DNA from: Dyadobacter sp. 676
GTDB taxonomy: Bacteria; Bacteroidota; Bacteroidia; Cytophagales; Spirosomataceae
Direction: 5' to 3'
DNA: 64,000 nt
NCBI RefSeq assembly: GCF_040448675.1
Contig: NZ_CP159289.1
Coordinates: 6,617,001 to 6,681,000, forward strand
The position numbers and the translations under genes were made by a program. Every line of letters begins with the position of its first letter. Positions within the stretch are counted from its first letter, which is position 1. Positions 19,455 to 28,104 of this stretch are shown here, piece by piece. The notes beneath the pieces are model-generated. The model worked only from the letters and a program-made list of their open reading frames with translations, made no database searches and was not told the origin of the DNA.

Positions 19455-20387
19455 CTAATAATTCCTTTCCTTTAAATAATCGTCCAGCTCCTTCTTCGTC
19501 ATGGGCAGTTTGCCGGGGTAGTTGTTTACCCAATTCAAAAAGTCCTTTTGAATCGTCTCCGACCATTTTGTGTCGATTTCCCCGGGCGTGTACTTGCCCT
19601 CGCGCAGGCGCAGGTGACCGAATTCGTCGCGCAGCGCCGTTACTTCCGAAGTGATCACCAGTTCTTCCACCAAATGCGCCGGAATAAAGATGGTGCCGTA
19701 TTTTTTAGCCAGCACCACATCCCCCGGAAGCACCACCGCCCGACCGATACGGATCGGCGTGTTGATGTTCGTGAGCATCATCTGCTGGATGTACGACGGG
19801 TCCTGGCCTTTGATCCAGGCATTGAAGCCTTTGATCTCGCTAAGGCCTTCCACGTCGCGCACCGAGCCGTAAAAGATCACCCCACGCTTGGATTTCGCAT
19901 AAATGGAATTGCCCAGGTTGTCGCCGATAAGCGTACCGTCGGCGATCTTGCCGTAACCGTCCGCTACGTACACGTCGCCTTCTTTGAGCACGTCGATGGG
20001 CCAGGAGTTAGTGCCGCCGGTTTGTACGCGGCCCTCCTTTTTACCTATTTCCTTTACCAGGTCCTGTAAATCGGGGCGGGACGGCATGTATTGTGCCGTT
20101 ACCACGCGACCGGTCATGGTGCTGTCGTTGTGGATCAGCTGCCAGTCGCCTTCGAACTGGTTGTGGTAGCCTTTGTTGCGCAATACGCCCCAGGCCTCTT
20201 CCATCGAAATGTTTTTCAGCCGGGCCAGGATCGCGTCCGAAACGTGCGGCCGGCCATCGGGCGACCGTTCACCTTTCCAGGCCGAGGTGTACGCTTTGAT
20301 CTGATCAGGGGTGGGGGAGATCGCCTGTGCGTAGGCAGCGACGCTTCCCAGCACAAACGCTCCTGCAAGCAAGGTTTGTTTAAGCAT
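19455..20387 (-). CDS. Secreted RraA-family protein (HMG aldolase/dimethylmenaquinone methyltransferase-like)
   Basis: 310 residues beginning with a Sec signal peptide (MLKQTLLAGAFVLGSVAAYAQA). The core shows the RraA-family active-site stretch: VADGYGKIADGTLIGDNLGN, then AKSKRGVIFYGSVRDVEG, where the Gly-Asp-Asn-Leu and Arg-Gly...Arg-Asp segments bind oxalate/pyruvate-like enolates and a divalent metal in the aldolases. Cytoplasmic RraA is about 160 residues; this one has extra N- and C-terminal parts (GYHNQFEGDW; WVNNYPGKLPMTKKELDDYLKE) found in Bacteroidota exported paralogues. Adjacent to the dehydratase, it may cleave its 2-keto product to pyruvate; this is inference. Confidence 0.88.
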   Translation of the reverse strand: MLKQTLLAGAFVLGSVAAYAQAISPTPDQIKAYTSAWKGERSPDGRPHVSDAILARLKNISMEEAWGVLRNKGYHNQFEGDWQLIHNDSTMTGRVVTAQYMPSRPDLQDLVKEIGKKEGRVQTGGTNSWPIDVLKEGDVYVADGYGKIADGTLIGDNLGNSIYAKSKRGVIFYGSVRDVEGLSEIKGFNAWIKGQDPSYIQQMMLTNINTPIRIGRAVVLPGDVVLAKKYGTIFIPAHLVEELVITSEVTALRDEFGHLRLREGKYTPGEIDTKWSETIQKDFLNWVNNYPGKLPMTKKELDDYLKERNY

Positions 20388-20420
20388 AAAAGAGTAATTA
20401 AGGGTTGGTAATGATTTGTA

Positions 20421-21953
20421 TTATTTATCCCAAAAAACGGGTGTTCCCAACTCGTCGGGGCCCATGCGTGCGATCGCCGCGAGCACATTGGCTTCGTTCA
20501 CTGAGCGCTCGCGGACGGGATACACCAATCTTCTGATGAAATCTTTCACCGAGGGGTCCTTGCCCGGGTAATTGTTGATGGGAAGTACCGGAAAACCGCT
20601 CCTGCGGAAATTTGCCCATGCCTCGGAGCCATTCAGGAAGGAAGAAATCCAGTACTGGTTATTGATTTGTTCCAGGGCTTTGGCCGGTACAAGCGGGTTC
20701 GCCGCCAGGTAAGCGTCCTGGCTGGCGGCGGGAATCGTCGCGAGGACGTCGTAGGTGGCCATCTGGTTCATATGTGCGCGCACGGCCGCTTCGTACAATG
20801 CCTTCACGTCGCCTGTCGCCCAGCCGCGCTGCACGGCTTCCGCCAGCAGGAGGCTGGTTTGGGAATAGGTAATGAAAAATTCCGGCGCATCGATCTTGCC
20901 CAGCGTACGGCGGTTGATTTGCGAGTATTTAAACGCGGAACCGATCTTGCCCGGGAAATCAGGCGCATTCACGATCGTGGATTCGTTGTAGCCGTAAGGC
21001 ATGCCTTGCTGGTTGGCAGGCGTAGTATCCTCCGCCCCCGCGGTGGCGAGCGGGTTACCTGGGGTTTCGTATTTCACGGCAATCACGCGGATGCGCGGAT
21101 CGTTGGTTGCTTTCAGGAAATCGACGAATGCTTTGCCCAGGTACACATTGCCGCGCTCGGTACCCTGAAAATAGTTGGCCAGCGGGTGGTTGAATGTGCT
21201 ATTAAATGCGATCAGCGCGTTGTCGGCATTGGAGCTTTGCAAGCCGCCGTTAGCCGGGTCGACCGCCACCGCTACGTATTGCTTCGCTTTGGCCGCATCG
21301 ATTTTGGAATAACGCATGGCGGCTCGGAGCAACAGCGAGTTACCGAGTTTCTTCCACTGTGCGATGTTCCCTTTGAAAAACAAATCGCCCGCCTCGATGG
21401 CCTTGCTCGCGTCCAGGCCTTTGGTTCCTTCCTGTAATTCTTTCAGGATGTCGTCGTAAATCAGCTTCTGGTCGTCGTATTTGGGCAGGTTAATGCCTTC
21501 CAGAAATGCCTTTCCGGCTTCGAAATACGGCACATCGCCATAGGTATCCACCAAAACCATAAATACGTAGGCCTTCCAGATCCGCGACATGTGGTACAGG
21601 TTACTCCGCGCCGGATTATCCTTCGTTTGGGCAATCACGGTCGTGAGCAGGTTCACCGGCCCGTTTTGCAGATACAGCGAGTTGAAGTTTGCATTGGAAT
21701 TGGGGTCGGAAACCGCATTATGGTTACCGCCTTCGAGTACGCCGGTGTAAGGCGTATTGATCTGCTGCACGATTTGCATCTGGTAGTTTTGCGTCGCAAT
21801 GGCCGACGTAAACTGCGCGTTCGAGAACAGATAGACAGGGTCGACGTTCGTCGCGAGCACCGGATTTTTGTTTACGTCCTCAAATCCTTTATCACAAGCG
21901 CTCGCGCCCGCCAGAACCGCGGCCACCGTTGCATATATGAATAATCTTCTCAT
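20421..21953 (-). CDS. SusD/RagB family nutrient-binding lipoprotein (locus 1)
   Basis: 510 residues, outer-membrane glycan/nutrient-binding partner of SusC. Lipoprotein signal MRRLFIYATVAAVLAGASAC with Cys at about 20, followed by DKGFEDVNKNP, the typical start of the SusD-like_2 group. The TPR-type helices include RIWKAYVFMVLVDTYGDVPYFEA, and the carboxy part has the usual GSEAWANFRRSGFPVLP segment and the NxxN...VRERSVNEANV helix. It is separated from its SusC by a 184-base spacer full of tandem repeats, and runs 33 bases into the RraA-family gene. Confidence 0.93.
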   Translation of the reverse strand: MRRLFIYATVAAVLAGASACDKGFEDVNKNPVLATNVDPVYLFSNAQFTSAIATQNYQMQIVQQINTPYTGVLEGGNHNAVSDPNSNANFNSLYLQNGPVNLLTTVIAQTKDNPARSNLYHMSRIWKAYVFMVLVDTYGDVPYFEAGKAFLEGINLPKYDDQKLIYDDILKELQEGTKGLDASKAIEAGDLFFKGNIAQWKKLGNSLLLRAAMRYSKIDAAKAKQYVAVAVDPANGGLQSSNADNALIAFNSTFNHPLANYFQGTERGNVYLGKAFVDFLKATNDPRIRVIAVKYETPGNPLATAGAEDTTPANQQGMPYGYNESTIVNAPDFPGKIGSAFKYSQINRRTLGKIDAPEFFITYSQTSLLLAEAVQRGWATGDVKALYEAAVRAHMNQMATYDVLATIPAASQDAYLAANPLVPAKALEQINNQYWISSFLNGSEAWANFRRSGFPVLPINNYPGKDPSVKDFIRRLVYPVRERSVNEANVLAAIARMGPDELGTPVFWDK

Positions 21954-21982
21954 GGATTTTAATGATTGAATGATCCGCTGTG

Positions 21983-22080
21983 GAATGACTGAATGATTGA
22001 ATGACTGAATGATTGAATGACTGAATGATTGAATGACTGAATGATCCGTTGTGGAATGAGTGAATGAGTGAATGAGTGAA
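21983..22080. repeat. Tandem octamer array between susC and susD (locus 1)
   Basis: About eight direct copies of GAATGAYT, arranged as 16-base units (GAATGACTGAATGATT), then a second block of GAATGAGT copies. Each block is preceded by CCGCTGTGG or CCGTTGTGG (at about 21974 and 22046), the signature of a repeat that recurs near 43000 and 51190. Slipped-strand copy-number change here would vary spacing between the two genes. Confidence 0.85.
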
Positions 22081-22096
22081 TTGTATTTTCCTTTTC

Positions 22097-22138
22097 CTCC
22101 TTCCTTCTTTCTCCTTCCTTCTTTCTCCTTCCTCCTTC
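22097..22138. repeat. Polypyrimidine 14-base tandem repeat at the SusC stop
   Basis: About 2.8 copies of CTCCTTCCTTCTTT run up to the TAG stop of the SusC gene; on the transcript this is a purine-rich (GGAGGAAGG-like) tract. It may contribute to transcript end structure. Confidence 0.7.
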
Positions 22139-25100
22139 TATAACTTAATGTTTAAATTCAACCCGTAACTTCTTGTCGTTGGCAGCGTGTGCGTTTCGAT
22201 GCCTTGAAGGTTGTCGGACGCGGATACTTGCGCTTCGGGGTCGAGGTTATCGATATACTTCTTGATCATCAGGACATTGTTGCACATCGCTGAGAGCGTC
22301 AGGCCCTTGATGAAGGTTTTCTCCCGCAGGAAACGCGACAGGTCGTAACCTACCGAAAGCGTCCGCCAGCGCACAAATGCGCCGTTGTACACGAACGGTG
22401 TGGCGATGTTGGTACTGCGGTAGGCGGTATAGAACTGCTCTGCTTCTACGCGTTGAGTGTTCGGCTCGCCGGTGGCGGTTACGCCGTCCAGCAACACGCC
22501 GTCTTCGCGGCCTACGAGCGACGATTTGGAAAGCCCTTCACGCAGGAAGTTCAGGTTGGAGTTCGAGAGGATCTTGTTGCCTGCCTTGAAATCGACCTGT
22601 GTTCCAATGCGAAAACCTTTTACATTGATCGTATTCACCCAGGCGCCCACCCATTTGGGGATCGCGCTGCCGAATGTAACCAGGCTGCCTTGCTGCGGCA
22701 GACCGCCGGACGTAACGATGCGGCCCTGGGCATCGCGTTTGTAGTCAAATCCCCGGAGCGAAGCAAGGGGCTTGCCGATTTCATGCGAAACAATGCCGAA
22801 AAATTCGCCCGTACCGACATCGAACCGCTCCTGTCTTTCGGCCAGTTCAATTACCTTACTGATATTGTAGCTGCCGTTGAAGCTGGTTTCCCAGGTAAAA
22901 TTATCGTTGCGGACCGGCACGACGGTCAGCAAGAACTCGACCCCCTGGTTACGTAGCTTGCCTACATTCACTTTCGTTTGGCTGAAACCCGAAGTATTGG
23001 AAATGTCCACATTCAGGATCTCGTCGACGGTATTTTTGCGGTACACAGAGAGATCGAGGTTCAAACGGCTGTCGAATGTCTTCATTTCCAGACCTATCTC
23101 CGTTTCTTTCACTTTCAGCGGGCGTAGGTTGGCGTTCGGACTGATCGTAGAAGGCAGGTTACCCAGCGCCGTTCCATTGAACGGGTTCGCGTTGATACCA
23201 TAGTACAGATTGTTCGAGTACGGGTCGGTATCGCCACCTACCTCGGCATAAGCTGCCCGGAGTTTGCCGTAAGTGAGCCAGTCGGGCGCGGTATTGAACG
23301 CCTGGCTGAACACGAAGCTGCCACTTACGGATGGGTATAAGTAGCTGTTGGACTGCGGGTTCAGCGTCGAGAACCAGTCGTTGCGGCCCGTTACGTTCAG
23401 GAACAGGAAGCTTTTGTAAGAAAATTCGGCCGACCCGTAAATCGAGTTGACCTTCTTTTTTCCGTAGCTGTAATTCGGGTTCTTGATCTGGCCGTTGGCG
23501 ATCGTGTAGAGATCACGTACGTAAAAGTTGGTGACTGCGGTCGAGACGTTATCGTTTACCTGCAACATCTGGTTGCCGCCGAGTGTAATGTCGATGCCAA
23601 AGTCGCCGAACGACTTGTTGGCGCCGATGAGGATATCCATATTACGTTCACGGAATGTCGATACATCCTGGTAGTAATAGCCATTGAAGCCGGTCGCGAC
23701 GGCACCGATGGAGCGCGTGCCGGTAGGGCGGTTGTAGTTGTACGGACGGGTGTAATAATCCTGGCCGATGCGGCCTTGCACGAATAGCCAGTCGGTGAAA
23801 TCATAGCGTACCGAAGTGTTACCGAAAATCCGGTCGCGGCGCACGTTTTCGAAGCGGTCATAGGCGACCCAGTACGGGTTGTTCCGGTTTGTGAAACGCG
23901 ACAGGGGCATTTCGTTGCCGTTGGCGTCCTTGCGGTTTTTCAGCCAGTCGGTATCGATGCTTGTGGCCAGGGTATAAATGGTGGTATTCGCATTCATGTC
24001 CTGGATACCGATCTGGGGCGGATTCTTGTTGTACTCGTTGGAATAGTTTGCGTTCAGTTGCGCCGAGAGTTTTTTGGTAAACTTGTAATTCAAACCAAGG
24101 TTGAAGATTTTTTTATGATAAGCCGAGTTCGGCATGATCGCATTGGCATCGGTATTCGCGAAAGAGAGGCGGAAATTTCCTTTTTCATTGCCGCCTGATA
24201 ATGCAACTGAATTGGTAAAACTGGTTCCTGTGCGGTAAAACTTCTTGATACGGTCCTTGTGGGCCACGTAAGGTTGCATGCTGCCGTCGAACTGGGGCGT
24301 CGGCTTGCCGTCGAGTTTCTCTCCGAATGCGAATACGCCGGAGCTCTGCGCTTCTGCCACGGAGGTAGGGCGTTTTCCGAACTCTCCCTGGCCGTATTCA
24401 TACTGAAAATCGGTATAATCCAATGCTTCCTGTGCCTGGAAGTTGGAATTAAGTTCCACGCCGATGCCGGTGGTTTTACTGCCGCTTTTGGTGGTAATGA
24501 TAATCGCACCGTCTTTCGCACGGAAGCCGTACAATGCCGCGGCCGCCGCGCCTTTCAGCACGGTCATCGACTCGATATCGTCCTGGTTAATGCTTTGCAG
24601 GCCGTCACCCGCATCCGAAGAACCGCCGGTAGGGTTGCCCGTGCCATTGCCATTGGAACCGCCCGCCGAAACGCTGCTGTTGTTGATCGGAATGCCGTTG
24701 ACGATGATCAGCGGAGAGTTGTTGCCCCCGAACGACGACTGGCCGCGGATACGGATTTTGGTAGACCCGCCGGGGCCACTCGCGGGTGGCGTTACGTTCA
24801 GGCCGGCCACCTTGCCCTGCAAGCTGTTACCCAGGTTGGTTGTACGGTTGGTCGTCAGCTCTTCCGTGTTCACCGTCGCGGTGGAATAGCCCAGTTTTTT
24901 CGCATCCCGCTTGATACCCAGCGCAGTTACGACCACCATTTCGAGGTTGCGGACATCGGGCGTCATGGAAATATCGTAGTTCGACTGGTTGCCCAGCGGT
25001 ATTTCCTGCGGTGTGTAGCCCACGTACGAGAACACCAGTGTGCCGCCCGCGTCGGGAACGCTCAGCTGAAATGCGCCTTCCGTGTCCGTGGCAGTGCCTG

Positions 25101-25596
25101 CTTTCGTTCCTTTCACCACAATGCTCACACCGGGCAGAGGAGCCCCCTTTTCGTCGGTGACTTTTCCCGTGATATTCCGGTCGAGATTGTTGTCGTTGCG
25201 GATCATTTCGGGTAATGCACTGCCCGGTCCGGCGGTGTTTTTGATGAGCACAACCTGTCGGCCGTCGATCTTATACGTGATGTTGGCGGGTTTGAAAAGG
25301 TCGTCCAGAATGTCGCCAAGCGGCTTATCGACGGCGTTGAGCGAAACCTTGCGTTGCGATTTGATCAGCGGAGAGCTGTACGTGAAACGCAGCTGCGTCA
25401 GCTTGTTGAGTTTGTTCAGTACGGTCTTCATTTCCAGGTTACTGACCTGGATCGTGATCTTTTGGTTCAGAATATCCTGTGCCCCAACGGTGCCGGCCGC
25501 TGACACAGTGGCGAAGATTAGGGCAATAAATAATTGGTATAATGATATTCGCATAGCCCTGTATAGTAGCCGGGGTAGATGTCGGTGTTTTTTCAT
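22138..25596 (-). CDS. SusC/RagA TonB-dependent transporter with STN signalling domain (locus 1)
   Basis: 1152 residues from ATG 25596 (MKKHRHLPRLLYRAMRISLYQ, a long signal peptide; earlier in-frame codons lack a signal). The order is: STN domain (about 40-110, KITIQVSNLEMKTVLNKLN), CarboxypepD_reg-like domain (about 135-220, NITGKVTDEKGAPLPGVSI), plug (VVVTALGIKRDAKKLGY; SPLIIVNGIPINNSS; VLKGAAAAALYGFRAKDG), then the 22-strand barrel to the C-terminal SYGLNLNIKL. The STN domain is the part that signals to FecR and its sigma factor, and both genes lie directly upstream. It takes up an unknown substrate across the outer membrane with the SusD lipoprotein. Confidence 0.95.
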   Translation of the reverse strand: MKKHRHLPRLLYRAMRISLYQLFIALIFATVSAAGTVGAQDILNQKITIQVSNLEMKTVLNKLNKLTQLRFTYSSPLIKSQRKVSLNAVDKPLGDILDDLFKPANITYKIDGRQVVLIKNTAGPGSALPEMIRNDNNLDRNITGKVTDEKGAPLPGVSIVVKGTKAGTATDTEGAFQLSVPDAGGTLVFSYVGYTPQEIPLGNQSNYDISMTPDVRNLEMVVVTALGIKRDAKKLGYSTATVNTEELTTNRTTNLGNSLQGKVAGLNVTPPASGPGGSTKIRIRGQSSFGGNNSPLIIVNGIPINNSSVSAGGSNGNGTGNPTGGSSDAGDGLQSINQDDIESMTVLKGAAAAALYGFRAKDGAIIITTKSGSKTTGIGVELNSNFQAQEALDYTDFQYEYGQGEFGKRPTSVAEAQSSGVFAFGEKLDGKPTPQFDGSMQPYVAHKDRIKKFYRTGTSFTNSVALSGGNEKGNFRLSFANTDANAIMPNSAYHKKIFNLGLNYKFTKKLSAQLNANYSNEYNKNPPQIGIQDMNANTTIYTLATSIDTDWLKNRKDANGNEMPLSRFTNRNNPYWVAYDRFENVRRDRIFGNTSVRYDFTDWLFVQGRIGQDYYTRPYNYNRPTGTRSIGAVATGFNGYYYQDVSTFRERNMDILIGANKSFGDFGIDITLGGNQMLQVNDNVSTAVTNFYVRDLYTIANGQIKNPNYSYGKKKVNSIYGSAEFSYKSFLFLNVTGRNDWFSTLNPQSNSYLYPSVSGSFVFSQAFNTAPDWLTYGKLRAAYAEVGGDTDPYSNNLYYGINANPFNGTALGNLPSTISPNANLRPLKVKETEIGLEMKTFDSRLNLDLSVYRKNTVDEILNVDISNTSGFSQTKVNVGKLRNQGVEFLLTVVPVRNDNFTWETSFNGSYNISKVIELAERQERFDVGTGEFFGIVSHEIGKPLASLRGFDYKRDAQGRIVTSGGLPQQGSLVTFGSAIPKWVGAWVNTINVKGFRIGTQVDFKAGNKILSNSNLNFLREGLSKSSLVGREDGVLLDGVTATGEPNTQRVEAEQFYTAYRSTNIATPFVYNGAFVRWRTLSVGYDLSRFLREKTFIKGLTLSAMCNNVLMIKKYIDNLDPEAQVSASDNLQGIETHTLPTTRSYGLNLNIKL

Positions 25597-25832
25597 ACTT
25601 TTGAAAGTTTTGTTCAGGATTGAAATGATGGGACAAAACACTCCATTATCGCCGCAGATGCCAGTCGGGGCGAGGGAGTCGCAGGGCTGGTGATGGCGCA
25701 ATCATCACCGGCTCTTTATCATTCAGGGGAAAAGCGGTGTTACGGGTACGTCATAGGCAAAAACGGGATTAATGATAGCTGATTTTAGTCCTGAAAAGGG
25801 TTTAGATTTGAAAGCAGCTGTAAAACAGCCCG

Positions 25833-26922
25833 TTAATTACAACCTCTGGAGCTGATCACAACCTGACCGTTCTCCATATTATATCCGGCACCGATGGCCT
25901 GGCATATTGCGTTCAACCGCTGTTTCAGATTTTCCTCCCCGAACTGCGCGCTGATCATGCAATTGGAAAGCGTTTCTGCATTGTAGACGACGCTGATCCC
26001 GTAGGCCCTCGCCAGGGCGTCGAACGCCTCGGTAACCGGCTTGTCGTCGAATACCTGGTCCTTTTGCACCGCCGACTCGGCCAGTAACCCCCGGGTTGGC
26101 CCTTCCGGTTTTTTCAAGTTTGTTGTCCCTCCGGTTGAAAACCACCTGCTGGTTGGGGTTCAGGATCACGCCCTCGGGGGCCCGATGTCCCCGCCGCATT
26201 TCATATGCTTTTTTGGGATAAACAGATACCCGTCCCGTTTTCACGGCCACCATCTCGGTGTTGTCCCCTTCGAACGCCTTGATACGGAAGCTGGTACCGA
26301 GCACTTTTGTGACGGTCTGGTTGGTATAAACCAGGAATGGCTGTTCCGGATTTCTGGCTACATCAAAAAAGGCCTCACCGGTAAGGTATACGCGCCGCTC
26401 ATCGGCCGCGAACCGCCGGGGATATCTGATGCTGCTACCTTTTGCGAGCGTAGCCACGCTGTTATCGCTCAGCAGCACGGTCATTTCCGTTTCCGAGGAG
26501 TTGGTTTCAACCACCATTTCGCGCTCCAGAATAACTTCCTGCGTGTTCGCTGTCGGCGGTATTGTGTTGTGCGTGGTATAGTAAAGCCAGCTCAGGCCGC
26601 CTGCAAGCAGTAACACGGCCGCAGCACGCCAAACCGCCCGTTGGTAAAACGGTACCCGTCGTTCCATTTCCCGTTCGCCCGCGATGCGCGTAAGTTCGGC
26701 GATCTCATGCCGGATGGTCTCGTCCGAAAGGTCGTCCTTGTAGAGTTCATGGACGGCGAGCACCAGTTCCCGGGCAAGCGCCGCCGCGCCGGCACGCCCG
26801 GCATTTTCCCCGATCCATTGCTGCCAGTGGCGGTCGAGCTCCGGCGTTGGGGACATTACCCAGCATCGGAACGATTCGTCCGTCGCAAGTTCCTCTACGG
26901 TAAAAGTTCGGTGTAGACTCAT
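25833..26922 (-). pseudogene. FecR-family anti-sigma factor, frameshifted near its C-terminal domain
   Basis: Single-pass inner-membrane anti-sigma factor. Residues 1-90 are a cytoplasmic helical region, WRAAAVLLLAGGLSWLYYTT the membrane helix, then the FecR periplasmic domain (LSDNSVATLAKGSSIRYP, VYLTGEAFFDVARNPEQPF). After FNRRDNKLEK the frame breaks; the C-terminal DUF4974 part (FDDKPVTEAFDALARAYGISVVYNAETL ... NGQVVIS) continues in another frame to 25833. The shift is one extra base, in C5 at 26088-26092 or in T6 at 26109-26114; joined length is about 362 residues. If real, the STN-contacting domain would be lost and the sigma factor might be misregulated. Confidence 0.88.
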
Positions 26923-26944
26923 GGGTTAACCAAAGCGTAATTTT

Positions 26945-26986
26945 CGAGCATTACAGGCTCTTCAACGAGCATTACAGGCTCTTCAA
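26945..26986. promoter_or_regulatory. Tandem 21-base direct repeat upstream of FecR
   Basis: Two perfect adjacent copies of a 21-base unit (on the minus strand, TTGAAGAGCCTGTAATGCTC plus G). Each begins with TTG, and the period equals two helical turns. TACGCTTTG at 26931-26939, resembling a -7 element, follows downstream next to the FecR start codon. Possible binding sites for RNA polymerase or a regulator; a simple local duplication is the alternative. Confidence 0.5.
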
Positions 26987-27324
26987 ATTGGTATGTCGGT
27001 TTCAAAGCGGTTTATAACCAAAAAAATCAAAAAAAATTTGAAAAAATTATATTGAAGGGAAGGAGAAAAGAGAGGAACGAGGAAAGGGGAGAATGGGGAG
27101 GATGTGTTGAAAGTATTAAATGTTATGAAAGGTTTTAAAGGTATAAAAGTATAAATAGTTTAAAAAGGTAAAAGAGCTTGGTGTTGTGTTCCGCAGGATC
27201 GCTCTGGGATAGCGGCCGGGAACCTGTGGAACGCGAAAACGAAGGTTGATTTTCAGGCTGTTTGTTCGTTTAACGCATCCCATCGCGTGCCCTATTACTC
27301 CATTTTACCTTCCCTTTTTCCCGA
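26987..27324. other. Sigma-FecR spacer: AT/purine-rich with a hairpin
   Basis: 338 bases without a credible gene. 27050-27110 is purine-rich (GGAAAGGGGAGAATGGGGAGG). 27117-27175 repeats AAAGTAT/AAAAGTAT units like those near 40500 and 57500. A near-perfect stem GTTCCGCAGG/CCTGTGGAAC (27188-27197 with 27223-27232) lies downstream of the sigma gene and may end or attenuate its transcript. Confidence 0.6.
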
Positions 27325-27933
27325 TTAAATCGCTAGCACCAGCAACAACCAAAAAAACTCGGCATGTGCCCAGATTTCCTTGATTTCTTTCAAGGTCCGG
27401 TAAAGCAGATTGGAAACGCTTTGCCGCCCGAGCCCCATGACGCTGGCGATATCCTCGTTGTCGAGGTTCTGGTAGAAGCGCAGGTAGATGATCTCCTGCT
27501 GACGTTTGGAGAGGAGCGAAATGATGCGTTTAAGATGGCCGTTCTGAAAGCGTATGTGCTCGTCTTCGATGATATCGGTTTCAATGGAAGGCGCCGACGG
27601 GTCGGCGTCGAAAATACCCACTTGCGGCTCGTGGAAGCGTTTGAGGCGAATGCTTTCCTTAATGAGCTTGTGACGGAGCGCTTTGAGCAGATAGGACTTC
27701 ACAAATGCGGTTTCGGAGAGGAAATTGCGGCGTTCCCAGAGTTCGAGGTAGAGTTCCTGGATGGAATCGCGGATGAAGTCGGGGTCGGAGGAGAACTTGG
27801 TGGCATAGTTGTACAATGCGCGGTAATGCGTCTGGGCCAGTTGTCCGAGCGCCTCCGAATCTCCGGCTTTGAACCGCTGCCAGAGCCTGATACTCGTCTG
27901 GCTTGCATCCGATATGTTTTCTTCCTGATTCAA
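27325..27933 (-). CDS. ECF RNA polymerase sigma factor (FecI-like)
   Basis: 202 residues: region 2 (LAQTHYRALYNYATKFSSDPDFIRDSIQELYLELWERR) and region 4 (SKRQQEIIYLRFYQNLDNEDIASVMGLGRQSVSNLLYRTLKEIK, a helix-turn-helix). It likely directs transcription of the FecR/SusC/SusD locus once released by FecR. The only start codon in the open frame is TTG at 27933; upstream is a stop, so translation may be weak or the start is unusual. The last 14 residues (AEFFWLLLVLAI) are hydrophobic, a tail seen in some members of this group. FecR follows after a 402-base spacer. Confidence 0.9.
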   Translation of the reverse strand: MNQEENISDASQTSIRLWQRFKAGDSEALGQLAQTHYRALYNYATKFSSDPDFIRDSIQELYLELWERRNFLSETAFVKSYLLKALRHKLIKESIRLKRFHEPQVGIFDADPSAPSIETDIIEDEHIRFQNGHLKRIISLLSKRQQEIIYLRFYQNLDNEDIASVMGLGRQSVSNLLYRTLKEIKEIWAHAEFFWLLLVLAI

Positions 27934-28059
27934 ATCCTTAACGCAACGGCAATGTTTTATTAAATCAATGAATTATACCAATCAAAGCGGTGCATCGTGG
28001 CATTCTCCTTGTGAAATGACGGTAATTATTCGGTTTCGGAAATGTCTTGGGAAAATAAA

Positions 28060-28084
28060 GCGGGACGGTATCGCACCGCCCCGC
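28060..28084 (-). terminator. Rho-independent terminator after the cupredoxin-fusion gene
   Basis: On the minus strand a GC stem (GCGGGGCGGT, loop GCGAT, ACCGTCCCGC, one G-T pair) is followed by TTTATTTT. It lies about 20 bases past the stop of the minus-strand gene ending at 28105 and separates it from the sigma factor gene. Confidence 0.8.
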
Positions 28085-28104
28085 CGGATGGCCGCTCTGG
28101 CCGC

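Noticed and set aside
21983..22080. CRISPR-like array
   Set aside because: Units are eight bases with no spacers, and there are no cas genes, so a tandem repeat is the better reading.
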